DNA of 64,000 nucleotides from Gracilaria domingensis (GCA_022539475.1 VCMS01000122.1:1-64000); one strand, 5' to 3'; positions 1-12,517 are shown, counted from the first letter of the stretch. The notes: generated by a model from the sequence alone, not told the origin. Translations and numbers: made by a program.

Positions 1-1010
1 TCCACAGGAGGATATCAGGATCCTTCAGCCAAGTGATACGATTGCCTCCGCTTCACGGAACTCCGCCAACGCATTATCGCCATCATGAGATCTCCCCCGT
101 AGGTACGATAGTGCGACACGTCGAAGTCGAATTCTGCCGGAATCGGATGATCATATCGCAACCTTCCAACCCTGGAGTAAGCCAAACGAGCCATCTCCCC
201 ACGCGCTTGGTCAAGGGACTCCCCGCGTTCACATCGGAGCAAGTGAGGTTCTACCGCAATGCGGGTTCGCCACTCGCGGGAGCGTACTGCATCTCGGGGG
301 ATCCCACCTGGGAGCATTCCGTTCACGGCGTAAGAATCGATGAGAGCCTCATCGGCAACCGCTGTCGGGTGGAACCACGGCGCGCGGGAGAAGATAAGGC
401 CCTCGCGGCGTATATCCCGATTCACGAGGGACTCACGACTAATCCACCCACGGGGGTTCACCGTCAACGGGACAGCCTGCTCGGCATTCCAAGCAATGGC
501 GTTAGGATCGAAAGCCTGCTGAGTAGGAGCAACTGGAGGAGCCGGAGGCATCGGAAGAGGAGCACCCGGATGGGGATACGCCTCGTAGAAGCTGAAAGGA
601 GCCACCGCTTGCGGGACAGGAGCTTGCGCTTGAGAAGGGAAGAATCCGAGATGGTTGTACCCCGCGTAGGGTTGGTTGAGCGGACCACCGTACGGATTCC
701 CTTGAGGGAGAGGAGCTGACTGAAACCCACCAAAGTATTGGGAGGGGCCTTGAGGAGGATGTCCTTGTTGTGACGCACTGCCCGAGGGCACCTCAGACGC
801 CGCTTGCGGAGTTGACGACGAGTTCCCCGGGAGCGGGTTGGTATGGAACGGGTTCGGATTCATTCCTGCTAAGGGAGGAGAAGAAGCAGTTGAGACTGGC
901 AGCGAACGCCGAGGTATCGGAGGAGAAGGAGGAGTTATATCCGAAGTCGGAGGCGAAAGCCGCTTGCGTGGAAGAACCAAGTGGTCGGTAGAACCCTGAG
1001 GGGACGTCAT
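1..1010 (-). pseudogene. Antisense ORF of element A1 (N-terminal part)
   Basis: This reading frame starts at 1010, about 70 bp inside the 3' LTR, and runs away from it, opposite to the element's gag-pol direction. It is almost identical to the start of the antisense ORF at 12518-14575: a Pro/Ser/Gln-rich N-terminus (PPIPRRSLP, proline-rich repeats), then a conserved central part with the motif SRAPWFHP. It is treated as a fossil copy and is cut by the window edge. Function unknown. Confidence 0.7.
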
Positions 1011-1066
1011 ATTTATACTCCCGATGTCGGTACTTCGCCGTCGCGCTCGCGCTCGCGCTCGAACCT

Positions 1067-1079
1067 AAGGAGGGGGAGA
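1067..1079 (+). other. Polypurine tract of A1
   Basis: A purine run, AAGGAGGGGGAGA, lies directly before the TG that opens the LTR, the usual place of the plus-strand primer of LTR elements. The same core occurs at the 3' ends of A2 (12449-12461) and B (25008-25022). Confidence 0.8.
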
Positions 1080-2068
1080 TGTGGAGCAACGGCTTTCCGC
1101 TATCGAATGCATCACGGTTCTCATAATGAGATGGTACTGATGGCCGGTGACGTGGCTAAGTTATGAAAACTCCCCTTAATTTTGGGTATTGTTGGGATGG
1201 TTTGGTTGGACCCTTAATAGGTAGACCCTGCATGGGAAGTGCCTAGTGGGTGTGATAGTAGGCCACGTGGTGGAGTTGGCTAGTTAGATATTTGTGCCAC
1301 GCCCGTTGGGGAATACCCCACACCCTGACAGTGGGTCGTCCACGTGTATGACCCTCGGGAGGTGTGCATTGTAGATACCGTAGTAGTAATAGTATATATA
1401 CTCGGGTGATCTCACCCTGGAGCCGACGAGTAAATGGTCAACTGAGTCTCGTCCTGTTCAGGATCGGGCTATAGTAGACAGCTGCCTACGTAGGTTTACC
1501 ACTCCCCTCGGAGAGTAACCACGATTGGTTTCGGCACTACTACCCCTCAGGGTCACTTAGGAAGCTTGCATCTTGCCATCTCTGGAACCTTTGTTTTATC
1601 TACCGTTGTATCGGTCCCTTGTTGTTGTCATTGTATTTTGTTGTTCATTTTCGTGGCTGTTGTTGTCACCCGTTCACCTGGTTCAGGTATTGCTTCCGCC
1701 CCAGTATTGGGTATATTTTTGGCACGCCCTTGTGCGTCGCTCCGCTATCGGACCTGTTTCCGCCGGTTGGCACGGTCCGTAGCTTCGCTCCGGTGGGTCG
1801 AACCGTGAGCTCCCCCCCCGTTGACACGGTCCCCTTTTTCTCCATCTCTCCAGGTTCGGATCACACTTCACCTCTGGATCTACACCGTTCTTTGCATCTC
1901 ACCTCTGCAGGTATATCCAGTCACCGTCTCCGGTCTTACACCCGGCTTGTCTCGCGACTCGAGCACGGACAGAGGGTTCTGCCTCTGTTTCTATCTCATC
2001 CAGGGAGTAGGACTCGGACATCCTAGTGGAGATTCCCCATCGCGCCTAGCGCAGGGTTTTGCTCTACA
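1080..2068 (+). repeat. 989-bp LTR, family A (copy A1)
   Basis: The LTR begins TGTGGAGC and ends CTCTACA, giving TG...CA ends. Exactly 989 bp also separate the ends of the two LTRs of A2. A palindromic TATA-like block, GTATATATAC, lies at 1392-1401. Only a handful of differences separate the three copies as I read them. Confidence 0.92.
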
Positions 2069-2080
2069 CTGGGTTTTGCA
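2069..2080 (+). repeat. Remnant of the family-B 5' LTR
   Basis: CTGGGTTTTGCA here equals the last 12 bases of the 3' LTR of B (25821-25832) and is followed seven bases on by the primer-binding site. The rest of the 5' LTR would lie on the far side of element A1, outside the window. Confidence 0.65.
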
Positions 2081-2087
2081 CAACAAT

Positions 2088-2105
2088 TGGTCTCCCGACT
2101 TAGAA
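2088..2105 (+). other. Primer-binding site of element B
   Basis: TGGTCTCCCGACTTAGAA begins with TGG, as expected for pairing with a tRNA CCA end, and lies just inside the LTR. The corresponding site of A2 (22746-22763, - strand) differs at only two positions, so both families probably use the same or a sister tRNA. I could not name the tRNA. Confidence 0.65.
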
Positions 2106-2524
2106 GTCGCGTTGATCCAGCAAGTTGGTTTTCTGATCAATTTCCGGTTTGCCGGTTCGTTCCTGGTCGTGGAGATACACTACACAGTTTGTACTGGAGG
2201 GCCTTGCCGACAGACGTCGTGTTGGTACTGCTTTCCTCATTTTGGGTTGTTGTTTGGACACGGTTTACTACCGGTGGCACTACCTATTTCCGTAGTGTGT
2301 GATTCCCGTCGGTACGGTTGTTGTCACCCCGTTTGGGTTGTCTACTGTTCCCAGCAATCTGGTCGAGTCAGCCCTAATTCCGTATACGGCTGTTCCCGTT
2401 GGTACGGTTGGTTCGTCCGATTTGTCGGTTATCGTCACTCGTGTTAGGACGCTACACTCATTCGAGGTTAATTTGTTGTTTGCTTTCCTGTTCCCAGTTT
2501 TCTGGTTGTTTCTCGTCGTGGACG

Positions 2525-4609
2525 ATGGTGTCGGGCAAGCGCTCGAGCCCGACGAAGTCTCGCTCCGTTGGCTCTGGCTTGCCCCCGCGTCTGCGGTCTG
2601 TTCCTGAACCCCTACAGGGTGATGGAAAGAAACCCGGAAACCGGAAACAGCCTGTCAAGTCGTCTGACGCCCCAGTGGCTGGGCCCTCATCTGCTCCTTT
2701 GGAGGGCCTTATACCGGCTGTCGCGGCGAAGGATGCGCTCGTAAACGAGTTGGAGACTCAAGTTCGTGTGCTTGAGGCTCAGACTGCTGTCATGAGGAGT
2801 TCCCATGAAGCACTCGTTTCCGAGGTCGACACACTTCGTTTGAAGGTTGACGCAGCCCTCAACGGAGGTGTATCAGATGATCTACGTATTTTAAGGAAGG
2901 ATGTTAATGCCCTCTTAGAGGTTCTTCAAGGATATCCCAGTTTCACCGGGGAGGTTGGCACGAAGTTCATTCGGATCCTTGGCCGTCTTGAGACGTTAGA
3001 GGCCACCATCCGTGAGGATGACGGCCCTGCTGCCGCTTCTGCGGGAGTGTCTCGTGGCACACGTGACCGGAAGTCCGGGAAGAGTCGCTCTAAGAAGAGG
3101 AATGTTGACGAGTATGACTCGGATTCGTCACAGTCTTCTGGTATTTCAAACCGCTCGGCGGGTTCCTTATCATCGAGCTCGTCAAGTGACGGTGAACGTC
3201 GCGCTCGTTCTACGCGTTCGCGGAGTTCTACGTCCGCCTATGGCGTTGTTGGTACCCGGAAACGGGGGGCGAAAGCACTCAGGTTTGAGGGAACTGGAGC
3301 CGACGAATCCCTTGTTTAAAAGGTTGTTATCTTACCGGTATTACCGTTTGGAAGATTAAAGTCTGAATCGGACGCCCCATAGCACGGGTAAGGTGAAGGA
3401 CTGCATCAAACGCATGTCCTTAACCTTTCGCAACCAGTTGTTTACTGGGGAGGATCCCATTCTGGTGCTTGACTTTCTTTCACGCTTTGTAGCGGAAGCC
3501 GACATCCTCGGCATGAGTGAGGGGCAAGCTTTTGTTGCCTTACCGTATTTTCTACGTGGACTCGCTGAAGATCAGTATAACTCTGTAAGAGGTTCATCTC
3601 GCGCCTCTGAAGGAGGGGTCACCTGCTGGCCCGAAGCAGTGCAGTATTTGTTGCGCTCGTATGCGACAAATACCTCTATCGAGGAAGCAATCACCGCGTT
3701 GCGGGAGACAAAACAACGCCCGAAGGAGTCGAAAACCGAGTACTCGGTACGCCTGAATAAGGCATTCCACCGTTGTGGCAATGTTTACTCGTCAAACGAG
3801 CGCTGTACGCTGTATATCAACGGATTGAATCCGGCTATTGGTACTCTGGTTGCCCAGCAACGGGAAGACTGGAAGAAGACTACCTACCTGGAGTTAGTGC
3901 AGTACGCGAAGGCGGAGGGAGACGCCTTGCGCGCACGCACCGGATACCGGGTTTCAACCAAAGCGTTGCACCTCGAAGGGGGTCGTCATCAGCTTCACTG
4001 CTACTGCAGGACTTTTCTGGCCACGATGTGGATAACTTACATCTCGCACCGGTGGACCTGGATTCTATCCCGACTACGGAGTTGCCTTCTACTTCAGAAG
4101 CCTCGTCGAAGACGGAAGATGCACTGCTTTACGCAGACCGTCCACGCGTTCGCGGTCCTCAAGTACCCTATTCAGGGAGTCGTTACCAGCGACCTGGTTG
4201 GGTAGACCCGCGAACGGTGAAGTTTCAAGACCCACGGAGTTCCGAAAGACCACCCCTGATCTGTTTCACGTGTTACAACCACGGTCATGCAGCTCCGAAC
4301 TGCAACCTCTCGATGAGGGAAATGCCCACGGTTGTGGCGAATTTTGAAGCGCTGACCCCCGCCGAACAGGCGTCAGTGCCGGTAACCGCATATCTGCGTG
4401 CGAAGGCTGATTACCCCTGTACGGTGTCTGCCGCAGAATTGGCTGCGTTACTGCACTCTGGTTCGACCCAGGTCAATGTTTCACGGGCTCAAGCCGTGGC
4501 GGCAACCGCTGCCGCGGGTAGTTCTGTCGTTGTTCCACAGGAATCTGTGAAGATGCCTGCTGCACAGGACGCCGTTCCCGTTAGAACGGATGGAACTCAG
4601 TTAAACTGA
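2525..4609 (+). pseudogene. gag region of element B
   Basis: The region encodes a basic, Ser-rich N-terminus, a segment with heptad-like character, a Ser/Arg-rich stretch, a retrotransposon gag core (motif TGEDPILVLDF; GMSEGQAFVALPYF) and a CCHC zinc knuckle of spacing C-x2-C-x4-H-x4-C near 4262-4305. Family-A gag (20437-22548) matches throughout. Fossil; looks broken in about two places. Confidence 0.8.
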
Positions 4610-4611
4610 GT

Positions 4612-7600
4612 ATGGGAGTCTCCAATGGAGAGGCGCCCGAGTCGAGGTCTACGGCGCTCGAGGCGTCACCGCCTCGCTCCCAGGTCAGAATCCTTTCGAG
4701 GAAGCAGACCGTCTTAGACGTGGACTCTACCACCCTTGGTGTGTTACGTCGCCCGTGGATACGGTTCAGGAACAACCAGATCCCGGATCGAGTCATGGTG
4801 ATGGCCAAGCGAAACTACAAGATATTTGCTGACCTTGGCCTATCCACCCAGTATATGGTGCGTCATCTTTCTGTCTTGGATACAGGTGCTGGCCCCAACT
4901 TCATTGTTGAGTCGTTACTACCGCCGGAAGTCCGTTGTCGAATCCGCCATGGACCCGTCATGGACGTGGCAGATGCTAACAATAACCCGTTACAAACGGC
5001 TGGAATGGTTTCACTGATTGTCAGGATTGGTAACTGCATCGAGCAGGTAGAATTCATCGTCTGCAAGACGCTCGCTGCCCCTGTCATTCTAGGGTGTGAC
5101 TTTTGCGACAGATATGTCGAAGCCATCCGACCGCGTGCGCGTGAAGTGGAAATGGAAGATGGTTCGGTTGCACCGATTGTTCGTCGCTCATTACGCCGAG
5201 CGTCAGCTAAGCTGGTACCACTACCCGCTTCTCTACAGGATTCCTCGCCTCCGAAGGAGTCGCCGAAGCTCCGCGTAGCGCGTGCAATTTCTATTCCGCC
5301 AGAATCCCAGGTTTGGGTTGATGTTACTGCCGCACCGCGTGGTTTGCGGGTTGTTCAACCATTGAACTCGTTATACGAGAAGTATCAGGTCGCGTTGGCG
5401 AACGGAGTTGTTCAAATCAACAGCGAACACCCCTTTCGGGTTCTGTTAGCCAATTTTGGCAAGAAGCCCCAGTATCTGGTGAAGAACCAAGTAATTGGTA
5501 CTGTCTTACCCCACCCTACGGCACTTATCCCTACAAAGGTGACTGCCGCCGAGATGCTCGGGATTGCTGAAGAACGCGCTGGTGTGCTTCCACCTAGGGG
5601 GGAGGGAGAATCGTCTCGCTCGTCCGCGTCGTACCCGTCTCAGACGGTTGAACACACGAATGACTCGGAAGGTAGGACCGTTCCTACGAGTTATGACAAG
5701 ATTGACCCTATCAAGGAGTTAGAAGAATTGAATCTGGGTCATGTACCGGTTTCACACCGTGAGAAGTTGTGCAACATGTTGCGAGAGTTTACACCAATGT
5801 GGGATGGTTCCCTCGGAGAGGTTTCAACTACGGAACACCGGATTGACCTCCTGCCGGAGACCAAGCCGATTGCTCAGCACCCTTACAGGGCAGGCCCGAA
5901 AGCACGGGAAGAGGAAGAGTTTCAGATCAACAAAATGCTACGCGCTGGCGTGATAGAACCGGCTCAGTCGCCGTGGGCATCTCCAGTTGTACTGGCTCCG
6001 AAACCCGATGGGTTCTGGCGCTTTTGTATCGACTATCGTCGCTTGAACGATGTCACCGTCAAAGACGTGTACCCTATACCTCGTATGGACGAGTATATGG
6101 ACTCGCTTGGCGATGCTACTGTGTTCTCCACTTTGGATGCAAACTGGGGGTACTAGCAGGTACCAGTTAGACCGGAAGACCGTGACAAGACCGCGTTTAC
6201 CTGTCATTCAGGACTATACCGCTTTAAGCGTATGCCGTTTGGGTTAACGAACGCCCCCGCTACGTTTCAGCGTGCTCTGGACATTTTGTTAGCTCGCTTC
6301 AAATGGCGGAGTTGCTTGGTATACCTCGATGACGTCATCGTGTTTTCCAACAGTTTGGACGATCACCTCGAACATGTTCGGGAGATAATGACCGCTTTGC
6401 GAGATGCTGGAATTACTCTCAAATTGAGGAAGTGTGAGTTCTTCACTGACTCAGTGAAGTATCTGGGCCATGTCATACGTCCAGGACGGTTACTGATCGA
6501 GAAAGCTCGCGTGAAGTCCCTCAAAGAGGCGAAGCACCCCACTACACAGACAGAGCTACGCTCCTTTCTGGGGCTATGCAACGTTTATAGACGGTTCAGT
6601 TCCCGCTTCGCGAAGATCGCGGGACCGCTCAACGAACTCCTGAAGAAGGGACAACCGCCCAAATTGGGACCACTTACCCCCACGCAAGTGGAGGCTTTCA
6701 ACTCTCTTAAAGAGGCTGTTACTACGGCACCCGTGTTAGCGTTACCGAAGAACGGGTTGCCGTACACCGTGGATACGGATTCGAGCGATTACCAGATTGG
6801 CTGTGCTCTCTTTCAGACTACACCCGAAGGGGAACGCAAACCAATTGGATATTGGTCTCGTACACTCAACGTGCACGAGCGCAATTACTCGGTATCCGAG
6901 AAGGAGTGTCTCGCCATGGTATGGGCTTCGCAGACTCTACGACCATATCTTATGGGTGTCCACTTTACCGTCAATACGGATCATTCCGCCTTGCGTTGGT
7001 TAATGTCAGTTACGGAGCCTTCCGGACGCCTAATGCGCTGGCGTCTTCGGCTTGCCGAGTTTGACTACGAGGTCACCTATAAGAAGGGTTTTTTGAACGC
7101 GCAAGCGGATGCTCTTTCACGTTTAGGAACGGAAGGTGAAGCTTTACCCGTCGATGACGAGGATGAAGATATCCCCTGTTTCCCCATGGAGGAGTGTGAT
7201 GAAGACTACGACATCGTGTGGGACGACATCTGTGATGATTTGCTCGTCGCAGACGGTGAAGACCCGGAATCCGGTACATTCGTCCCCATTACCCCAGAAG
7301 AGCTCGTGCGGGAACAGCAATCTGACCCGTTCTGTACGAGGATACGCGCCCAAATTAATGGTGGTGATAACATCCCATTCGGGGTCAACACACAAGGTTA
7401 CCTCGTCAGAGTGGTTCATTCTACCCCACAGATTGTGGTTTCTCACTCCTTACAAACAAGGGTATTGCATCTCTCGCATCACTCGCGGATGGCTTCCCAT
7501 CCGGGTGCTAAGCGGTTGTACACGACACTGCGTCGGGATTTCTACTGGCCCGCGTTAGCGTTGGACTGCTACACAACCGTGAAGGCGTGCACACATTGTG

Positions 7601-10138
7601 CTCGAGAGCGAGTTAAACAGCGTCGCCATGCGAAGAAACTAACACTTTTCCCCGCAAGGGCGCCGTTGGAGTTTATTGCCATCGATATACTCGGTGAGTT
7701 CTTGCGTACTTCCCGAGGAAATCGGTTCTTACTCGTTATTACGGATAGATTCAGTAAGCTAGGCCGGACAGTTCCGTTGAAGTCGATTACAGCACGCAGT
7801 GTTGCGGAGGCATTCGTTCGCCATTGGGTTATGCTCTACGGTCCCCCGGTCAATCTCCTCTCGGATAATGGTCCGCAGTTTACAGCACGTTTCTTCCAGG
7901 ATGTATGTCGGATACTCGACGTGAAGAATCTCTTCACGACGACGTATCATCCCCAATGCAATGGGCAAGTCGAACGGTTTAACCGGACAATGCTCTCCGC
8001 GTTGCGGGCTTATACTGTTGAACACCCGAAAACTTGGGATCTCTACACGGATACCGTGACGTATGCGTATAATACGCAAGTTCACATAGTAACTGGTTTA
8101 TCGCCCTTTGAGCTCGTGATCTCACGGACACCACCGCCAGTTGCGGTTGAACCATCAGCAAAGCTGGATACGTCACCGTCAATACGGGATCACTACTTGC
8201 AATGGAAGCAGTGGTTATCTGCCATGGTACCTGTCGCCAGGTCGTCAATGGCGAAAGCACAACACGCTTACAAGCGGAACTTTGATGCCCGGGTACGGAG
8301 ACCACTACCGCCACTGAAAGTGGGAAACCTCGCCTTTGTCAGGAAGGAGTACTACAACCCTGTAAAGGAGAGGTCGCCACAAGCTTTCACCCATCGCTGA
8401 TGGTCCATACCGCGTTATTAGCGTGAATACGGACACAGTCGTACTGGAAGTTGGCGACGCTCATGAGCGTTTCTCCCGCGATCGCGTTGTGCAGGGCCCA
8501 ATCGTGCACACGGAAGTAGTTTCGGATTCACAGCGAGAAGCTGGACAGACACAGAACCGAGAAATCTCGTCGCAGAACACTAAACCTACTGTGGGGCTTC
8601 GCCACCCTGCAAGGGGTCTCGCAGAGGTACCGATTATATCGTCGCAAGCCGAGATATCGGAACATACACCGCTGGTGAAATCGCGTTTCACAGCGTCTAT
8701 TACACCGTCAACAGACGTGATGACCGCTCCCCGTAACGCTCCACCTAAGGAGGGGGAAGAGGATTCACGCGTCGTCGCGGAGAGTGAGTCACCGGTGCCG
8801 CTACCGTCGCAGCACCGTGATTCACGGGAAGATAATGAAGAGGAGGCGGAGTCGCCTCAGGACACCGTCGAAGACGTGGTTGCTACGGACACCACTGTCA
8901 GTGAGAAGGATCACCCGCTATCGCGTGTTGAGGCCGCGAAGGACGCGCTGCAGTCGGCCGCTGTCGCGCAGAACTCCGCGGAGGATGCACAACCTTTTAC
9001 GAAGGATCGCGACCTTTCTGAAGGATACCGCACGCAACGAACGCACTCGAGGTTGTCCCAGGATACTGGTATCGCTCACCCGCTTGGGGAATTGTCGCCA
9101 GAACACGCGCCCATCGCCTCGTCGGCCCAGGACGCGGAGCATGCTCTCGTTCGCGACGTTACCACGGCAAGGCCTGAAGTTGATCAAGAACACTCGAATT
9201 CTCGGCAGAGTGAGGCTACAGCAAAGCTGGATACTGTATCACGGAGTATTCCGGACGCGCAGTCGCCGCAAACCGTCGCTGACGACCGCCACATACCGCC
9301 TTCACGGGCGCGCGCTAAGGAAGTCACGGCAGATCCCAGTACCTTAGACACTGCAGAGCAGGAGGAAGAGAAGACGCTCGCTGAAGCGAAGATCACATAC
9401 CCCGGTTCGGGTAATGGTAGTGCACCGTTGCACCCAGCCGTGGGGAAGTCGCAAGCCGCACGTCATGACGTTTCGATAAGTCATGACGGCGCACCGCTCG
9501 TTGGAGATACGGATTACAGCCCTGATTTAGGGAAAACGCACACTGCAGCTGCAGGAGCGCTTGCGCACCACAAATCTTGGGGCGCGCAGCGCGCGCCACA
9601 CAGTGGGCCAATCACAGCTCGTGGCAGTGCCACCACCGCGAACCGTCGCGTGTCGTCACGTGAGCCGGCACGTGCCGTGGTGAACAATCCGCCTCCGCGT
9701 CCGCCTTCACCGTCAAGACGGGAACTACCGCGTGAACTAGCCGTTCGCGGACCCGCCGAAACGGCGAAGCTGCTCGAAGAAGCCCGGAAACGGGAAGCGA
9801 ACACTCAACAGAGGACACGTTCACCGCCGAAGACGTCAGTCGAGACTCACAGCACCGCTGATGACGAAGTTACGGCATCGCCGCAGCGCGCTGACGACCC
9901 TTCGCAGGAAGAGCTCGAGCGGGGCGTATACTCGAAAGAGTTCGTCGTAGACCACATCGTGGGACACAGTTGGAACCCGAAGGAGTATGCTCAGTACCAG
10001 GTACGCTGGTATGGCTATCCGCCGTCGCGGGATTCGGACGAACCCGTGGAGCACTTACCCCGATCGAAGATCGTGCAGTACCATCGTCGAACTGACACGG
10101 CGTTGCCGGCTAACCTACATCAAGCGATGGTCGGATAA
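4612..10138 (+). pseudogene. pol region of element B, with chromodomain
   Basis: Parts in order: aspartic protease (motif LDTGAGPN near 4878), reverse transcriptase (YLDD at about 6321), RNase H (about 6760-7130), integrase with HHCC zinc finger and DDE core (about 7450-8290), a linker of roughly 450 residues rich in Ser, Thr, Asp and Glu, and a C-terminal chromodomain (about 9930-10080; QVRWYGYPP, EHLPRSK). The order protease-RT-RNase H-integrase-chromodomain defines a Ty3/gypsy chromovirus. Fossil; looks broken in about two places. Confidence 0.85.
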
Positions 10139-10612
10139 CACACGTCGTTGGAGACGGAGGCTTATCGCGTACCGCGCACGAACGGTCCTACGAACGACAA
10201 CACTCAGTCGAGGAACACTGCGACAACCTCCAGAGGAGTACTGTACCGCTACTCGCGTGGTGAGGAGACACTCTATGGAGAGGACAGTTGAAGTTCGAAC
10301 AGTCATGCCCTCAGGAAGAGGAGACGATAGATACACTCGAAAGAGGAAGAAGACTCTATGAAGAGGAAATGAAGCTCAGAAGAGAAAGAAGAACTCTATG
10401 AAGAGGAAATGGAAACTCTTAAGAGGAAGATTACCCCGAAAGGGAGAAGTTATGAAGTGTGTACCTTGAGAAAGGAAAGAAGCCTTGAAGTTAAGAGAAG
10501 TCACAGTTTTACTGGTTACCGTAACTATGTTGCGGCTCGCTACTCGAGCCCGCAACTGCCTAGCTAATGGGTATTACCCAGGGAGGACGCCATGGAGGAG
10601 AAGTTGCACGAG
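10139..10612. other. Purine-rich spacer of element B between pol and antisense ORF
   Basis: No gene is seen here. The + strand carries loosely repeated GAAGAGGAAA-type purine blocks, mainly 10310-10500. The equivalent spacer of A2 (14576-15008) is similarly purine-rich on its own coding strand. The two convergent reading frames, pol and antisense ORF, both end against this spacer. Confidence 0.6.
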
Positions 10613-11459
10613 TTACTCGGAACCAGGCTGATTGTTCGCGCTCGCGATCTGCGCGAGGAGAGCATCGCGCATTTGCGAAACCTCCCCCGACGCTGCGTCG
10701 GAAGCACCAGCCTCGCTGAGGAACTGAGCAATCACGGCAGCCCGTACTTCATCAGAGATACCCGCGTTCGCGGCTTCGTTTGGCGCAGCAGACGCCGCCA
10801 TCGCAGAATGGGCAGCACTCTCCTCTGGAGTCGAGACAACCACTGGTGTGGGTACAGAGACCGCTTGAGGCGCAGAAGGAACATTCAACGGGCTCGACAA
10901 GGCCGCATTAGCACCCGCTTGGGGACTTGGCACTGCTGAACTAGGCACTGCCCCCTCCACCGGAGCTGCCGCGAAGTCGTCGTCGCCGTACTCGTCACCG
11001 TCATCGGGAGCGTCGTCAACCATGATGTTCTGGTCCCCGACAAGGTGGAAGAACTCATCAGTTATGATGAAGCCCGTAGGGTGCCCCGGAGGGATGATTC
11101 GCTCGGCGTTCCGAAGGAGCTCCGCCCTGGCGTTGGTAATCGGCACCCGTGTCCAGGGGTCGTAATAGATGTAATCACCCGACAGTGGGGACCTGCGACC
11201 CGGAGACCGATCAATAGCAGAATCGCCTTCGTCCCGCGCGCTCTGCGAAAGAGGAACCTGACTCCAGTCAACGCCATCGATCACTTGCAAGAGGCACATG
11301 ACTTCCGAGAAGTTTCCATTACCGCCAAGCGGGAAAGTAAGATCCAAGGCTCGGATGAGTTGCCGCAAGCGCGGGGGAATGAACCACAGTCGATACTGGT
11401 CATATACCTCGTTGAGGAGATACACCGCTGTTCGCGCCGCCCACTCCGTGAGGACAACG
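10613..11459 (-). pseudogene. Antisense ORF of element B, C-terminal part
   Basis: This is the C-terminal portion of the antisense ORF of B. It aligns with the second half of the A2 antisense ORF, for example TEWAARTAVYLLNEVYDQ against AEWAARVAVHLLWDVYDH. It then runs into an acidic, Ala/Pro-rich C-terminal tail. Element A2 starts at its upstream edge; the N-terminal portion lies beyond A2 at 23761-24941. Fossil; function unknown. Confidence 0.75.
11455..11459. other. Target-site duplication of A2, left copy
   Basis: CAACG lies directly outside the left LTR of A2 and is repeated at 23756-23760 directly outside the right LTR. A 5-bp duplication is usual for Ty3/gypsy integration. Confidence 0.9.
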
Positions 11460-12448
11460 TATAGAGCAAAACCCTGCGCTAGGCGCGATGGGGAATCTCC
11501 ACTAGGATGTCCGAGTCCTACTCCCTGGATGAGATAGAAACAGCGGCAGAACCCTCTGTCCGTGCTCGAGTCGCGAGACAAGCCGGGTGTAAGACCGGAG
11601 ACGGTGACTGGATATACCTACAGAGGTGAGATGCAAAGAACGGTGTAGATCCAGAGGTGAAGTGTGATCCGAACCTGGAGAGATGGAGAAAAAGGGGACC
11701 GTGTCAACGGGGGGGGAGCTCACGGTGCGACCCACCGGAGCGAAGCTACGGACCGTGCCAACCGGCGGAAACAGGTCCGATAGCGGAGCGACGCACAAGG
11801 GCGTGCCAAAAATATACCCAATACTGGGGCGGAAGCAATACCTGAACCAGGTGAACGGGTGACAACAACAGCCACGAAAATGAACAACAAAATACAATGA
11901 CAACAACAAGGGACCGATACAACGGTAGATAAAACAAAGGTTCCAGAGATGGCAAGATGCAAGCTTCCTAAGTGACCCTGAGGGGTAGTAGTGCCGAAAC
12001 CAATCGTGGTTACTCTCCGAGGGGAGTGGTAAACCTACGTAGGCAGCTGTCTACTATAGCCCGATCCTGAACAGGACGCGACTCAGTTGTCCATTTACTC
12101 GTCGGCTCCAGGGTGAGATCACCCGAGTATATATACTATTACTACTACGGTATCTACAATGCACACCTCCCGAGGGTCATACACGTGGACGACCCACTGT
12201 CAGGGTGTGGGGTATTCCCCAACGGGCGTGGCACAAATATCTAACTAGCCAACTCCACCACGTGGCCTACTATCACACCCACTAGGCACTTCCCATGCAG
12301 GGTCTACCTATTAAGGGTCCAACCAAACCATCCCAACAATACCCAAAATTAAGGGGAGTTTTCATAACTTAGCCACGTCACCGGCCATCAGTACCATCTC
12401 ATTATGAGAACCGTGATGCATTCGATAGCGGAAAGCCGTTGCTCCACA
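11460..12448 (-). repeat. 3' LTR of A2 (989 bp)
   Basis: On the - strand the LTR begins TGTGGAGC after the polypurine tract. The palindromic TATA-like block GTATATATAC lies at 12127-12136. It is nearly identical to 22767-23755 and 1080-2068. Confidence 0.93.
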
Positions 12449-12461
12449 TCTCCCCCTCCTT
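12449..12461 (-). other. Polypurine tract of A2
   Basis: The tract, read on the - strand, directly precedes the 3' LTR and has the same core as those of A1 and B. Confidence 0.8.
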
Positions 12462-12517
12462 AGGTTCGAGCGCGAGCGCGAGCGCGACGGCGAAGTACCG
12501 ACATCGGGAGTATAAAT

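Larger units (their letters stand above)
1..2068 (+). mobile_element. Family-A Ty3/gypsy element, 3' part only (copy A1)
   Basis: This is the 3' end of an LTR retrotransposon cut by the window edge. It comprises part of an antisense ORF (1-1010), a polypurine tract (1067-1079) and one 989-bp LTR (1080-2068). The LTR is nearly identical to both LTRs of the complete copy at 11460-23755, so family membership is clear. It is followed at once by CTGGGTTTTGCA, which matches the last 12 bases of the diverged family-B LTR at 25821-25832. I infer that A1 inserted into the 5' LTR of the family-B element. Near identity of the LTR copies suggests a young insertion. The visible part looks broken in about one place. 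Confidence 0.85.

Noticed and set aside
1566-2447. Overlapping frames of 70-200 codons within the LTR and leader of A1/B
   Set aside because: They lie in LTR sequence, recur only because the LTR is repeated, and show no domain; one simply reads through the LTR border.
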